Assembly: GCF_023634065.1 (NCBI RefSeq)
Contig: NZ_JALKCV010000003.1
Coordinates: 62,001 to 126,000 of the forward strand
DNA length: 64,000 bases
Reading direction: 5' to 3'
Source of the DNA: Microbulbifer litoralis
GTDB lineage: Bacteria > Pseudomonadota > Gammaproteobacteria > Pseudomonadales > Cellvibrionaceae
The notes below the pieces were generated by a model. It saw only the letters and a list, made by a program, of their open reading frames with translations. It had not been told where the DNA came from and ran no database searches. Both the position numbers and the translations under genes were made by a program. Positions 9,599 to 21,209 of this stretch are shown here, piece by piece (within the stretch, counting starts at the first letter, position 1; each line of letters starts with the position of its first letter).

Positions 9599-12500
9599 TT
9601 ATTCGCCGCGCTTGCGCACGTCCGCCAGCAGACCGGCGAGGCTCGCCGCCTTGGGTTTGACCAGCCAGAAGCGGCTCAGGTAGTCGTCGAAGTTGTCCAG
9701 CAACTCAGCGCCCCAGGCACTGCCGGTTTCATTGGCAAATTCCTCGATCACCTCGCGCAGGTGACTCTGGTGCGGTTCCAGAGTCTCGCTGCTGATGCGG
9801 CGCAGCTCGATCAGCTCGTGGTTGCACTTGTCGAAGAAATTGCGCTCCAGGTCCAGCACATAGGCAAAGCCACCGGTCATGCCGGCGCCGAAGTTGTAGC
9901 CGGTGCCGCCGAGCACCGCGACCATGCCGCCGGTCATGTATTCGCAGCAGTGATCGCCGGCGCCCTCGACCACCGCATAGGCGCCGGAGTTGCGCACGGC
10001 GAAGCGCTCGCCGGCACGACCGGCGGCAAACAGTTTGCCGCCGGTGGCACCGTAGAGGCAGGTGTTGCCGACGATGCTGGTGTCCTGGGACTCGAAGGCG
10101 CTGTTCTGCGGCGGGCGGATCACCAGCTTGCCGCCGGCCATGCCCTTGCCGACATAGTCGTTGGCGTCCCCTTCCAGGTACATCTCCAGGCCGCCGGCGT
10201 TCCAGACACCGAAGGACTGGCCCGCGACGCCTTTCAGTTGCAGCTTCACCGGCGCATCCGCCATGCCCTGGTTGCCGTGGCGCTTCGCGATCTCGCCGGA
10301 CAGGCGTGCGCCGATGGAGCGATCGCAGTTGGTGACTTCATAGCTGAACTCACCGCCGGACAGGTTTTCGATCGCCGACAGCATGTCCGCGACCATGCGC
10401 TCCGCCAGCTCGCCCTTGTCCCAGGGGTCGTTGTGCGGGATCTGGCAGGTCTGCGGCTTGCTGTCGAGCAGTTCGTCGCGGTACAGCAGTGGCGACAGGT
10501 CCAGTTTTTTCTGCTTGTCGGTCTCGCCTTCCAATACGCGCAGCAGGTCGACGCGACCCACCAGCTCCTCGATGGAACGCACACCCAGGCCCGCCATCCA
10601 TTCGCGCACTTCCTCGGCGACGAATTTGAAGAAGTTCATCGCCATCTCGGCGGTGCCGATATAGTGCTCGTCGCGCAGGTCCTGGTTCTGGGTGGCGACA
10701 CCGGTGGCGCAGTTGTTCAGGTGGCAGATACGCAGGTATTTGCAGCCCAGCGCGACCATCGGCGCGGTACCGAAGCCGAAACTCTCGGCGCCGAGGATAG
10801 CCGCCTTGATCACGTCCAGTCCGCTCTTGAGACCGCCGTCGGTCTGCACCCGCACCTTGTCGCGCAGGTCGTTGGCGCGCAGGGTCTGGTGCGTCTCCGA
10901 CAGGCCCAGCTCCCAGGGCGAACCGGCGTAGCGGATCGAGGTGATGGGGCTGGCGGCGGTGCCGCCGTCGTAGCCGGAGATGGTGATCAGGTCGGCGTAG
11001 GCCTTGGCCACACCGGCGGCGATGGTACCGACACCGGGGCGGGAGACCAGCTTGACCGACACCAGCGCGTCCGGGTTGACCTGCTTCAGGTCGAAGATCA
11101 ACTGCGCCAGGTCCTCGATCGAGTAGATGTCGTGGTGCGGCGGCGGCGAGATCAGGGTCACACCGGGTACCGAATAGCGCAGCCGCGCGATCAGCTCGTT
11201 GACCTTGCCGCCGGGCAACTGGCCGCCCTCGCCGGGCTTGGCGCCCTGGGCCACCTTGATCTGCAGTACATCGGCGTTGACCAGGTAGTGGGGTGTCACG
11301 CCGAAGCGACCGGACGCCACCTGCTTGATCCTGGACACCTTGTCGGTCCCGAAGCGCGCCGGGTCCTCGCCGCCCTCGCCGCTGTTGGAGCGGCCGCCGA
11401 GGCGGTTCATGGCCTGGGCCAGGGACTCGTGCGCCTCCGGCGACAGGGCGCCGAGGGACATGGCGGCGGAGTCGAAGCGGCGCAGGATATTTTCCGCTGG
11501 CTCCACTTCCTCCAGCGGGATCGGCTGCAGGTCTTCCCGGAAGGCCAGCAGGTCGCGCAGTGTCGCCACCGGGCGCTTGTTGATCAGTTCGGCATAGTCG
11601 CGCCAGGCGGAGTAGTCGCCGGTGCGCACCGCCTGCTGCAACGCCATGACCACGTCCGGGTTGAAGGCGTGGTACTCCTGGCCGTAGACAAATTTGTGCA
11701 GGCCGCCCGGCGATACCGGTTTGCGGGCCTTCCAGGCGATCTTCGCCCGCGCCGCCGTATCCGCCTGCAGGTCGACGAAACCGGCACCCTGGATGCGGCT
11801 GGCGGCACCGGGGAAACACAGGTCCACCACATCGCGGTCCAGGCCCACCAGCTCGAACAGCAGTGCACCGCGATAGGAAGTCACGGTGGAAATGCCCATC
11901 TTCGACAGGATTTTCAGCAGTCCCTTGATGATGCCGTTGCGGTAGTTCTTCTGTGCCTCGGCCGCGTCCAGCAGCAGTTCGCCGGTGTCGATCAGGTGGT
12001 TGATGATGCTGTAGGAGAAATACGGGTGCACCGCGGTGGCACCGACACCGATCAGGCACGCCAGTTGGTGCGCGTCGCGGCTGCTGGCGGTATCGACGAC
12101 GATATTGGTATCGCAGCGCAGGCCGGCGTGCACCAGGTGGTGGTGCACGGCGCCGGTGGCCAACAGCGCATCGATCGGCAGCCTGCCCTCGGCGATCTCG
12201 CGGTCCGACAGTACCACGATCACGGCCTCGTCACTGCGCACCGCCGCTTCCACATCGGCGCAGAGTTTCTCGATGGCCGCGCGCAGATCCAGTTCTGCCG
12301 GGTCGTAGTTCAGGTCGAAAATCTTCGTCCCGAAGCCCGGGCGGTCCAGCTCCAGCAACGCCGTGTATTTCATGTGCGACAGCACCGGCGACGACAGGAT
12401 CACCCGGTCGGCGTGCTCGGCCGTCTCCTCGAACACGGATTTCTCGCGGCCGAGGCAGGTCTCCAGGGACATGACCACGGTTTCCCGCAGCGGATCGATG

Positions 12501-14050
12501 GGCGGATTGGTGACCTGGGCGAACTGCTGGCGGAAATAATCGTAGATGGAACGGTTGTGGCGCGACAGCACCGCCATGGGGGTGTCGTCGCCCATTGAGC
12601 CGACCGCCTCCTGGCCCGCTTCGGCCATCGGCCGCACCACGGTATTGCGCTCCTCGAGGGAAGAGCTGAACAGTTTCTGGTAGACCTTGAACTGCTCGTG
12701 GGAGAAGTTGTTGTCCACCGGCGCCGTCACCAGGGTGGAGCGGATGCGGCGCGCCTTGTCCTTCAGCCAGCGCTTGTAGGGCTGCGAGCGCTTGAGCATA
12801 TCGTCGATGTCGTCGGTATGCAGCAACTTGCCCTCGCGGGTATCCACCGACAGCATCTGGCCCGGGCCCAGGCGGCCCTTGGCCACTACATTCTCCGGCG
12901 CGTAGTCGTAGGTGCCGATCTCGGAGGCGACAGTGATCACGTCGTCGTCGGTGATCACCCAGCGCGACGGGCGCAGGCCGTTGCGGTCCAGGGTACAGAC
13001 AGCGTAGCGGCCGTCGGTCATCACCAGGCCGGCGGGGCCGTCCCAGGGTTCCATATGCATGGACGTGTATTCGTAGAAGGCGCGCAGGTCGGAATCCATG
13101 CTCTCGACATTCTGCCAGGCCGGCGGCACCAGCATGCGCACCGCCCGGTGCAGCTCCATACCGCCGGCGGTCAGCATCTCGAGCATGTTGTCGAGGCTGG
13201 AGGAGTCGGAGCCCTCGCGGTTGACCAGCGGTGCCAGTTCCGACAACTCGGGGATCAGTTCGGTGGCGAATTTCGGTGTGCGCGCCACGGACCAGTTGCG
13301 GTTGCCGGTAATGGTGTTGATCTCGCCGTTGTGCGCCAGCAGGCGGAACGGCTGCGCCAGCGGCCAGCGCGGCATGGTATTGGTGGAGAAGCGCTGGTGG
13401 AACACACAGATGGCGGTCTCCAGGCGCGGGTCCGCCAGTTCCGGGAAGAATTTGGGCAGGTCCGCTGGGATCATCAGGCCCTTGTAGGACAGCACGCTGG
13501 TGGACAGGCTGGCAATATAGACGCCATCGCCCAGCTGCTGTTCGGCCCTGCGGCGGGCGACAAACAGACGCGCGTTGAATTTCGCTTCCCCGAGGGGTTC
13601 TTCGGCGTCGTTGAGCAACAGGTGTTCGAAGCGCGGCAGGGTTTCCTTGGCAATCGGGCCCAGGCAGTCGTTGTCGGTGGGCACCGGCCGCCAGCCGGCG
13701 ATACGCAGCCCCTGGGCCGTCAGCTCTCGCTCGAGAATTTCGCGCGCGCCACGGGCCGCCTCTTCGTCGAGCGGCAGCATGATCGACCCCACGGCATAGG
13801 CATCGGTCAACTCGGTGCCGAACAGGTCTTTCGCCTCGGCGCGCAGGAAGGCATCGGGTTTCTGCAATAGCAGGCCACAGCCATCGCCGGTCTTGCCGTC
13901 GGCGGCGATACCGCCGCGGTGCGTCATGCAGGTGAGCGACTCGATCGCCGTCTGCACGAGTTTGTGACTGGCCTTGCCTTTCAGATGCGCGATGAGGCCA
14001 AAGCCACAGTTGTCCTTGAACTCATCCAACCGATACAGACCGCTACCCAT
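9599..14050 (-). CDS. gltB: Glutamate synthase [NADPH] large subunit
   Basis: Makes two glutamates from glutamine and 2-oxoglutarate. The 1483-residue protein has a short propeptide ([14 protein letters not shown]) before the Ntn nucleophile Cys15 of the class II amidotransferase domain. A central domain, an FMN-binding synthase domain with the 3Fe-4S motif in [19 protein letters not shown], and the C-terminal GXGXG beta-helix follow. The frame is open further upstream, but the ATG at 14050 has a good AGGA at the right distance and yields the expected propeptide. Co-transcribed with gltD. Confidence 0.97.
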   Translation of the reverse strand: MGSGLYRLDEFKDNCGFGLIAHLKGKASHKLVQTAIESLTCMTHRGGIAADGKTGDGCGLLLQKPDAFLRAEAKDLFGTELTDAYAVGSIMLPLDEEAARGAREILERELTAQGLRIAGWRPVPTDNDCLGPIAKETLPRFEHLLLNDAEEPLGEAKFNARLFVARRRAEQQLGDGVYIASLSTSVLSYKGLMIPADLPKFFPELADPRLETAICVFHQRFSTNTMPRWPLAQPFRLLAHNGEINTITGNRNWSVARTPKFATELIPELSELAPLVNREGSDSSSLDNMLEMLTAGGMELHRAVRMLVPPAWQNVESMDSDLRAFYEYTSMHMEPWDGPAGLVMTDGRYAVCTLDRNGLRPSRWVITDDDVITVASEIGTYDYAPENVVAKGRLGPGQMLSVDTREGKLLHTDDIDDMLKRSQPYKRWLKDKARRIRSTLVTAPVDNNFSHEQFKVYQKLFSSSLEERNTVVRPMAEAGQEAVGSMGDDTPMAVLSRHNRSIYDYFRQQFAQVTNPPIDPLRETVVMSLETCLGREKSVFEETAEHADRVILSSPVLSHMKYTALLELDRPGFGTKIFDLNYDPAELDLRAAIEKLCADVEAAVRSDEAVIVVLSDREIAEGRLPIDALLATGAVHHHLVHAGLRCDTNIVVDTASSRDAHQLACLIGVGATAVHPYFSYSIINHLIDTGELLLDAAEAQKNYRNGIIKGLLKILSKMGISTVTSYRGALLFELVGLDRDVVDLCFPGAASRIQGAGFVDLQADTAARAKIAWKARKPVSPGGLHKFVYGQEYHAFNPDVVMALQQAVRTGDYSAWRDYAELINKRPVATLRDLLAFREDLQPIPLEEVEPAENILRRFDSAAMSLGALSPEAHESLAQAMNRLGGRSNSGEGGEDPARFGTDKVSRIKQVASGRFGVTPHYLVNADVLQIKVAQGAKPGEGGQLPGGKVNELIARLRYSVPGVTLISPPPHHDIYSIEDLAQLIFDLKQVNPDALVSVKLVSRPGVGTIAAGVAKAYADLITISGYDGGTAASPITSIRYAGSPWELGLSETHQTLRANDLRDKVRVQTDGGLKSGLDVIKAAILGAESFGFGTAPMVALGCKYLRICHLNNCATGVATQNQDLRDEHYIGTAEMAMNFFKFVAEEVREWMAGLGVRSIEELVGRVDLLRVLEGETDKQKKLDLSPLLYRDELLDSKPQTCQIPHNDPWDKGELAERMVADMLSAIENLSGGEFSYEVTNCDRSIGARLSGEIAKRHGNQGMADAPVKLQLKGVAGQSFGVWNAGGLEMYLEGDANDYVGKGMAGGKLVIRPPQNSAFESQDTSIVGNTCLYGATGGKLFAAGRAGERFAVRNSGAYAVVEGAGDHCCEYMTGGMVAVLGGTGYNFGAGMTGGFAYVLDLERNFFDKCNHELIELRRISSETLEPHQSHLREVIEEFANETGSAWGAELLDNFDDYLSRFWLVKPKAASLAGLLADVRKRGE

Positions 14051-14150
14051 AGAATTCCTCATCGTTATCGTTGCGACCCTCGGCAGCCCGGTGTCGCCGG
14101 GATAACGCTGCCTGAAGGGTGGGGCTGCTGCTGAACATACCCCACTGACA

Positions 14151-14176
14151 AAAAAAGCCCGCGTGCGGGCTTTTTT
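14151..14176. terminator. Bidirectional rho-independent terminator
   Basis: A 12-bp stem (AAAAAAGCCCGC with GCGGGCTTTTTT) is flanked by A- and T-tracts, so it can work on either strand. It lies in the 314-bp aroB-gltB gap and most likely ends the pilM-aroB transcript before the gltB promoter. Confidence 0.8.
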
Positions 14177-14214
14177 ATTGTCTTGCTGGTGTACTGCTTC
14201 GCCGGGTTTTCCCC

Positions 14215-14246
14215 AGAGGGCGCGCAATATTACTGGCGCGCCCCTG
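14215..14246. repeat. GC-rich hairpin downstream of aroB
   Basis: GGGCGCGC (14218-14225) pairs with GCGCGCCC (14236-14243), and the pairing can be extended outwards by CCAG/CTGG. No T-tract follows on either strand. The rest of the aroB-gltB gap shows no convincing gene; Pseudomonas has a SPOR-domain gene here. Confidence 0.4.
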
Positions 14247-14364
14247 GAATTGCAAGGTTTGCCAGTTTTATCTTCTGTCAAGAGGTATCAAAACCGACTT
14301 ATCTTCTTTTGGCAAAAGAGATTGCGAAATAGTCCTCAGTCAGCATAGTTTCTTGTGCTGGAGA

Positions 14365-15450
14365 TCACACCGCACCGCAGAGAGACAATGCTTCGATCAC
14401 CTGCTCGCGCGGGCTGTCGTCGACGATCTGCGCGTCACCCAGCGATGCGAGTAGAATCAGGCGCAGGCGACCATCCAGCACCTTCTTGTCGATGGACATG
14501 GCCTCCAGGAAAGCCCCGGTCGTCATCCCCTCCGGCGCGGATACCGGCAGCCCGGCGGCCTCCAGCAGAGTGCGAATTCTCGCAACCAGTGCGCCGTCGA
14601 TATCGCCGCGCAGCCGGGACAGCTCGGCGGCCATCACCATGCCGGCCGCCACCGCCTCACCGTGCAGCCAGTTGCCGTAGCCCTGCACCGCCTCGATCGC
14701 GTGGCCGAAGGTATGGCCGAAGTTGAGAATCGCCCGGCGGCCGGACTCCCGCTCGTCTTCCGCCACCACCGCGGCCTTGTCCCGACAACAGCGCTCGACG
14801 GCATAGGCCAATGCCCCGGGTTCCCGCTCCAGCAGGCGGGGCAGGTTTGCCTCCAGCCAGTCGAAAAAGGGCGCATCGCAGATCAGCCCGTACTTGATCA
14901 CCTCGGCCAGACCCGCGGCCAGTTCGCGTTGCGGCAGACTGGCGAGAGTATCCATATCGGCGATCACCAACCGCGGTTGGTGAAAGGCGCCGATCATATT
15001 CTTGCCCAGCGGGTGGTTGACGCCTGTCTTGCCTCCCACCGACGAATCCACCTGGGCCAGCAGCGTGGTGGGCACCTGGATAAAATCGACCCCGCGCTGG
15101 TAGCAGGCCGCGGCAAACCCGGTCATATCGCCGATGACCCCACCGCCGAGGGCGATCAGGGTGGTGCTGCGGTTGTGGCGTTTTTCCAGCAACAGGTCGA
15201 AGACCCGGTTGACCGTATCGAGAGTCTTGAAGGCCTCGCCATCCGGCAGTGTCAGTGTATCGACCTTGTCCAGGCCGGACAGCCCCTCCAGCAGCCGGGA
15301 AAGGTACAGGGGCGCCACTGTCTCGTTGGTCACGACACAGACCTGGTTACCGCCAATAAAGGGCAGCAGGTTCTGCGGATTTCCGAGCAGATTTGAGCCG
15401 ATCTCGATGGGATAGCTTCGCTCTCCCAGTTCCACATTGAGGCTGTGCAC
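14365..15450 (-). CDS. aroB: 3-dehydroquinate synthase
   Basis: Second enzyme of the shikimate pathway; cyclises DAHP using NAD+ and a divalent metal. The 361-residue protein opens [15 protein letters not shown] and has [45 protein letters not shown], the NAD and substrate-binding core, plus the metal ligands in [13 protein letters not shown]. The GTG at 15450 is chosen over upstream codons because GGAGG lies 5 nt before it and the family N-terminus begins there. Last gene of the pilMNOPQ-aroK-aroB operon. Confidence 0.95.
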   Translation of the reverse strand: MHSLNVELGERSYPIEIGSNLLGNPQNLLPFIGGNQVCVVTNETVAPLYLSRLLEGLSGLDKVDTLTLPDGEAFKTLDTVNRVFDLLLEKRHNRSTTLIALGGGVIGDMTGFAAACYQRGVDFIQVPTTLLAQVDSSVGGKTGVNHPLGKNMIGAFHQPRLVIADMDTLASLPQRELAAGLAEVIKYGLICDAPFFDWLEANLPRLLEREPGALAYAVERCCRDKAAVVAEDERESGRRAILNFGHTFGHAIEAVQGYGNWLHGEAVAAGMVMAAELSRLRGDIDGALVARIRTLLEAAGLPVSAPEGMTTGAFLEAMSIDKKVLDGRLRLILLASLGDAQIVDDSPREQVIEALSLCGAV

Positions 15451-15533
15451 TTCGCCCTCCGTTTGGCACGAACAGGTAGACAGGAGCCGCGGCAACCGCG
15501 GCCGGGAGGGCACTTTAGCACGAAGCGGGGGCT

Positions 15534-16049
15534 TTACGGCGCGCCGAGGCGCTCCACCACCATCAGCGCAGCCTGTTTGGGCGTGCAGTGGTCGGTGTCG
15601 CAGACAATATCGGCCACTTCCCGGTAAAGGGCGTCGCGCTCCTCGAGCAATTCGACGATGCGGGCGCGGGGATCGGCCACCTGCAGCAGCGGCCGGTTGG
15701 CGTTCTTGGATGTTCGCTCGAGCAGCTGGTCGACACTCGCCTGCAGATAGACCACCAGGCCCTGCTTGCGCAGCAACTGGCGATTGCCGGGCAACAGCAC
15801 TATGCCGCCGCCGGTGGCCACCACCTGAACGGGGCCGGCACAGAGATCCGCCAATACTTCGCTTTCGCGCTTGCGGAAACCCGCCTCGCCCTCGACATCG
15901 AAGATCCAGGGAATGTCGGCACCGGTTCGATCTTCCAGTACCTTGTCGGAATCGGCAAACGGCAGCTGGAGTTCAGCCGCCAGCAACTTGCCGATGGTGG
16001 ACTTGCCGGCCCCCATGGGACCGACAAGAAAGATGGAGTGCTCGATCAC
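15534..16049 (-). CDS. aroK: Shikimate kinase
   Basis: Phosphorylates shikimate. The 171-residue protein has the P-loop [11 protein letters not shown] (residues 10-20), the DSD substrate-binding motif (33-35), ATGGGIVL and the lid arginine in NRPLL. Its ATG overlaps the pilQ stop by four bases (ATGA), so translation is probably coupled. The pilQ-aroK-aroB order is conserved in many gammaproteobacteria. Confidence 0.96.
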   Translation of the reverse strand: MIEHSIFLVGPMGAGKSTIGKLLAAELQLPFADSDKVLEDRTGADIPWIFDVEGEAGFRKRESEVLADLCAGPVQVVATGGGIVLLPGNRQLLRKQGLVVYLQASVDQLLERTSKNANRPLLQVADPRARIVELLEERDALYREVADIVCDTDHCTPKQAALMVVERLGAP

Positions 16050-18247
16050 TTTCCGCCTGAGAAGAACAGCTCGTCTTCCATAATACGTGGCGTGATGAAA
16101 ACCAGCATTTCGCGTTTATCGTCCTGGCGTACGGTGTTCTTGAACAGATGGCCCAGGAAGGGAATATCGCCCAACAGCGGTACTTTGGTTTCACCATCCA
16201 CCACAGTATTTTCAAAAATACCACCCAGTACAATGGTCTCGCCATTATTGACCAGCACTTTGGTATTGACTGAGTTGATATTGATCGCCGGAATCCCCGT
16301 GGTGCCGACCAACTCACCCACAGTATCCTGGCTGATATTGAGCGTCATGATGATGTTGTTGTCAGGCGTGATCTGCGGGGTCACATTCAACTCCAGCACC
16401 GCCTGGCGGAAGGTCACCGATGCAGCACCGGAAGAGGTGGCCTCCAGGTAGGGCAGTTCTACCCCCGACCTGATATTTGCTTCCTGCTTGTCGCCTGTCA
16501 CCACTTTCGGCTGGGAGACAATTTCGGCACTACCCACATCTTCCAGGGCGGAAAGCTCAAGGCCTATAAAATAGTTATCCTTGATAATTGAATAGGCATA
16601 ACTGCCGGCCGCATCCGCAACACCCAGATCCACCAACAGGGTGTCGTCGAGGCTCGGCGTCCAGGCCCCGGTTTCCTCGTCGACGTTGTCCTCCAACAGG
16701 ATGGACCCATCGAGAGACCCAACGCCTTCGGAGATACCGCCATTGACTGAGTGGTGGGCACCGTAGTTCCAACGTACCCCCAGTTCATTCAGGAAGTTCG
16801 TGTTGGCATTCACGATACGGGCTTCAATCATTACCTGACGAACGGGGATATCTATCGCGCTGATCAGGTCCCGGAATTGCGCAATTTTTTCCTCGGTATC
16901 AGTCAGGATGATGGTATTGGTGCGCTCATCGACAATCGCACTGCCGCGCGCGGACAGCATACTGCGCTGCTGTGCGTCCTGTTGACCGCCGGCAAAGTTG
17001 CCTTGTCCGGCACCCCCACCCCGCTGGTCATCACCGGAAAACAGGCTGAACAACTCACCTGCATCGGCGTAACGCACCTGGATATATTCGGTGCGCAGCG
17101 GCGCCAGCTCCTGCAGCTGTTTGCGCGTCTCCAGCTCCTGGCGCTCGCGCTCGGCGATCTCGGCCGCTGGCGCCACCATGATCACATTGCCTTCCTGGCG
17201 CTTGTCGAGCCCCTTGGCCTTCAGGATCAATTCCAGTGCCTGGTCCCAGGGCACGCCGTCGAGGCGCAGGGTGATCCGCCCCTCCACGGTGTCGCTGGCC
17301 ACCAGGTTCAGGTCGGTAAAGTCGGCGATCAGCTGCAGTACCGAGCGCACCTCGATATCCTGGAAATTCAGCGACAACTTCTCACCGGTGAAACGGAATT
17401 CCTTCTCTTTTTCCTTCACCTCGGCCACTGTCAGCGGCTTGACGCTGAGCACATACTCATTGTCGGCCTGGTAAGCCAGGTAGTCGTAGTCGGAATCGTT
17501 GGGATCCACGGCAATGATGGTATTGCGCCCATCGTGGTCCACGGTGATGGAATTGACCGGGGTGGCGAAATCGGTGACATCCAGGCGCTGGCGCAGCTCG
17601 GCCGGAAGGTCGGCGCCGAGGAACGTCAGCAGAATCCTGCCCTTGGTGCGCTCCACATCGATATTCACCGCCGGGTCACTCAGGCTGATGATTACCTTGC
17701 CCTCACCCGCTTCGCCGCGGCGGAAATCCACATTGCGGATGGCGATATTGCTGGCCGCCTGGAAGCGTTTCTCGCCGCCAACCTGGATGCCGTCATTGTG
17801 AGCCTGCTTGGTGGGCGCCGCGGCAACCGTGGCCGTGGCGGCGGAATCGGCCCCAATCTCGAGCAGCACCTGGTTGCCCTGCCGCTCGCTGGTGTAGACC
17901 GGCAGCTCATCCAGGTTGACGATCAGGCGAGTGCGGTCTTCGCTGGACACCACCACCGCACTGCGCGCAGCGCCGATACCCAGGGTGTATTTCTTTTCCG
18001 CCAGGGCGCTTTCCACCCCGGCGAAGTCCATCACGATACGCGCTGGCTTCTCGATGGTGTAGCCGGTCGGTTCCGGCGGCACATCGCTGAACGTCAGCCG
18101 CAGTTGCACGCGGCTGCCGGGCAGTTCAGAGAACTGGATGTCGTTGAGCTGGTTGACCTGCGCCATCAGAACCGCGGGCATCATTGCCAGGCCCAGCAAC
18201 AGAACCCTTGCCGGAGCCAGTACTTTGGCGAGTTGCCTGTTGATCAT
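16046..18247 (-). CDS. pilQ: Type IV pilus secretin PilQ
   Basis: Forms the outer-membrane channel through which the pilus passes. The 733-residue precursor has a signal peptide (1-29, ending VLMA), two AMIN-type peptidoglycan-binding regions (about 33-250), a secretin N0/STN domain (KLSLNFQDIEVRSVLQLIADF, about 290-355), an N1 domain, and the C-terminal secretin barrel with VPLLGDIPFLGHLF. The stretch GDDQRGGGAGQGNFAGGQQD is a flexible Gly-rich loop within the N domains. Two bases separate it from pilP. Confidence 0.96.
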   Translation of the reverse strand: MINRQLAKVLAPARVLLLGLAMMPAVLMAQVNQLNDIQFSELPGSRVQLRLTFSDVPPEPTGYTIEKPARIVMDFAGVESALAEKKYTLGIGAARSAVVVSSEDRTRLIVNLDELPVYTSERQGNQVLLEIGADSAATATVAAAPTKQAHNDGIQVGGEKRFQAASNIAIRNVDFRRGEAGEGKVIISLSDPAVNIDVERTKGRILLTFLGADLPAELRQRLDVTDFATPVNSITVDHDGRNTIIAVDPNDSDYDYLAYQADNEYVLSVKPLTVAEVKEKEKEFRFTGEKLSLNFQDIEVRSVLQLIADFTDLNLVASDTVEGRITLRLDGVPWDQALELILKAKGLDKRQEGNVIMVAPAAEIAERERQELETRKQLQELAPLRTEYIQVRYADAGELFSLFSGDDQRGGGAGQGNFAGGQQDAQQRSMLSARGSAIVDERTNTIILTDTEEKIAQFRDLISAIDIPVRQVMIEARIVNANTNFLNELGVRWNYGAHHSVNGGISEGVGSLDGSILLEDNVDEETGAWTPSLDDTLLVDLGVADAAGSYAYSIIKDNYFIGLELSALEDVGSAEIVSQPKVVTGDKQEANIRSGVELPYLEATSSGAASVTFRQAVLELNVTPQITPDNNIIMTLNISQDTVGELVGTTGIPAININSVNTKVLVNNGETIVLGGIFENTVVDGETKVPLLGDIPFLGHLFKNTVRQDDKREMLVFITPRIMEDELFFSGGK

Positions 18248-18249
18248 TA

Positions 18250-18777
18250 CTAGTTGTCCTTCTCTTCCAAAGTCAGCGCCCGCGGCCGTTCAATCCAGCC
18301 GCCGGTGCCATCCGGTACGATTTCCAGTACGTCCAGCTGCGATGGTGAGGCATTCACGACGCGGCCGTGGTTTTTACCCAGGTAGTTGCCGACCGTGATA
18401 CGGTGGATACCGCCCTCACCGTCATTGATCAGCGCCCACAGCTGACCGCCGCGGGACAGCGTGCCCACCATCGACAGGGCGTCGAACGGATAGCCCTCGA
18501 GCAACTCTTGCTGGCGACTCATATCCGGAGCCACATCCAACTTGCGTCCCACCAGACGCTGGTCCGACTCGAGCACCGGACGGGTAAACGGGCTGCGCTG
18601 CGCCGCGGCGCTGTAGACATAGGGACTGTAGGGCGTAAAGGTCGGAATCGGCTCTATCTGCCCTTTGGGCTTGTGTTTTACCGCCGCCATTTTCTGGTTC
18701 AGGTCGCTGTGATCGCCGTCGAGGCTGCAACCGGCCAGCGCCAGCAGGGCTGCGGTCAGGACTGCATATCTGCTCAT
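18250..18777 (-). CDS. pilP: Type IV pilus assembly lipoprotein PilP
   Basis: A 175-residue lipoprotein with lipobox LAGC (Cys17), a flexible N-terminal arm and a C-terminal beta-sandwich (YPFDALSMVGTLSRGGQLWALI) that docks on PilQ N0. It links the inner-membrane PilNO complex to the secretin. It overlaps pilO by four bases and lies in the operon order pilM-N-O-P-Q. Confidence 0.94.
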   Translation of the reverse strand: MSRYAVLTAALLALAGCSLDGDHSDLNQKMAAVKHKPKGQIEPIPTFTPYSPYVYSAAAQRSPFTRPVLESDQRLVGRKLDVAPDMSRQQELLEGYPFDALSMVGTLSRGGQLWALINDGEGGIHRITVGNYLGKNHGRVVNASPSQLDVLEIVPDGTGGWIERPRALTLEEKDN

Positions 18778-19394
18778 CCCTCTTCCCCCTGCTCTTTGTA
18801 GCGGTAGGTTTTGGCGTTGATCACCATATTCAGCAGCGCGCCGCTCTCTTTGTTGGTCTCGATATTGAAATCGTGCAGGGTGACGATCCGCGGCATACCG
18901 GCGATGCCACTGACAAATGCACCGAACTCGTGATAACCGCCCTGCACCTCAATGCGGATCGGCAGTTCTACATAGAACTCGCCCACCTGCTCGTCTTCCA
19001 GTGCCACTTTCTGGATCGTCAGGCCACTGCCGCGACCGTACTCGTCGATATCCTCCAGCAGGCCGGGCACTTCTGTATCCTTCGGCAACTGCTGCAGCAG
19101 CGAGCCGAAGGTTTCCTCCATTTCGACCAGCTGTTCGCGGTAAGCATCCAGGTTCGCCGCCTCAAAGGACTTTTTCTCGAACTGGTTAAACAGCTCCCGC
19201 TCCTTGTTGGCGGCAAATTCGAGCTGCTGGTAGCGGTCGCTGATCATGAAATAGTATGCGCCGCCGACCAATACCGCCGCGATTATGATCAGCAGGGCCA
19301 CGCGGCCCGCCAGCGGCCAGACGCCGACGCGCGAGAAATCGATATCATTGATATCGAGCTGATTCAGCTGTTTGAGCGTATCCTCCAGAGCCAT
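18774..19394 (-). CDS. pilO: Type IV pilus inner-membrane protein PilO
   Basis: A 206-residue bitopic protein: cytoplasmic N-terminus, one membrane segment at about 29-51 (GRVALLIIIAAVLVGGAYYF), a periplasmic coiled coil rich in Glu/Leu (55-110) and a ferredoxin-like core. It pairs with PilN to align the motor with the secretin. The ATG at 19394 gives the normal length. Confidence 0.94.
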   Translation of the reverse strand: MALEDTLKQLNQLDINDIDFSRVGVWPLAGRVALLIIIAAVLVGGAYYFMISDRYQQLEFAANKERELFNQFEKKSFEAANLDAYREQLVEMEETFGSLLQQLPKDTEVPGLLEDIDEYGRGSGLTIQKVALEDEQVGEFYVELPIRIEVQGGYHEFGAFVSGIAGMPRIVTLHDFNIETNKESGALLNMVINAKTYRYKEQGEEG

Positions 19395-19409
19395 GTCGGG
19401 TTCCTTTGC

Positions 19410-19985
19410 TTAACCGGCGTCAGCCTGTTCTTCGTCTTCTTTCTTGCGCCCGCTGACAGCCACCGTCATCTGGAAAGCGCTGGCCTGCTCGCCAAATTCC
19501 GGTTTGGCGGTAACACCGGTGAGGTTCGGGGACTGGTACCAGTCGGATTGGTCCAGGTTGCGCATGAATGAGGAGACGCGGTTATTGGATTCGGCAACGC
19601 CCGAGATCTGCACGGTATCGCCACTGCGCTTGAGGCCGGTGAGCCAGAGTCCCTCGGGTGCCGAGCGCACCATCTCGTCGAAATAGCGCACCGATAGCGG
19701 CCGGTTGCCCTGCAATTCCTGGATCACGCGCATGCGGTCGATCAGTTCCTGGCGACGCTTTTTCAGGTCCTTGATCTCGCGCACCTGTTTGTTGAGCGCA
19801 TTGATCTCGGTCTGCAGTATCTGGTTGCGTTCTTTCTGGTTGTCGATCTGGCCGTCGACCGTCTTCATCCACAGGAAAGCTGACGCGCAGGCCGCGATCA
19901 CCACCAGGGTCGCCACCTGCTGGAACTCTTTCTGTTTCTGCGCGCGGTATTCCTGGCGCCAGGGCAATAGGTTGATTTTTGCCAT
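19410..19985 (-). CDS. pilN: Type IV pilus inner-membrane protein PilN
   Basis: A 191-residue protein that opens with the invariant PilM-binding peptide INLLPWR (residues 4-10). It has one membrane segment (about 24-42), a coiled coil (50-90) and a periplasmic domain. The C-terminal tail is charged (RKKEDEEQADAG). Two bases separate it from pilM; PilO follows after 15 bp. Confidence 0.95.
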   Translation of the reverse strand: MAKINLLPWRQEYRAQKQKEFQQVATLVVIAACASAFLWMKTVDGQIDNQKERNQILQTEINALNKQVREIKDLKKRRQELIDRMRVIQELQGNRPLSVRYFDEMVRSAPEGLWLTGLKRSGDTVQISGVAESNNRVSSFMRNLDQSDWYQSPNLTGVTAKPEFGEQASAFQMTVAVSGRKKEDEEQADAG

Positions 19986-19987
19986 GC

Positions 19988-21127
<1,140 letters not shown>

Positions 21128-21162
21128 CCGGCTTTTGCATAGGTAACAGCGCACAATCCTCG

Positions 21163-21168
21163 TATAAT
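21163..21168 (+). promoter_or_regulatory. Probable -10 element for ponA
   Basis: A perfect TATAAT lies 41 nt upstream of the ponA ATG. TTGCAT at 21135-21140 is too far away (22-nt spacer) to be a normal -35, so the promoter strength is unclear. Confidence 0.4.
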
Positions 21169-21209
21169 CATTTATTGGACCCGATTTGGACGTAAACCAG
21201 AAGCAACTC

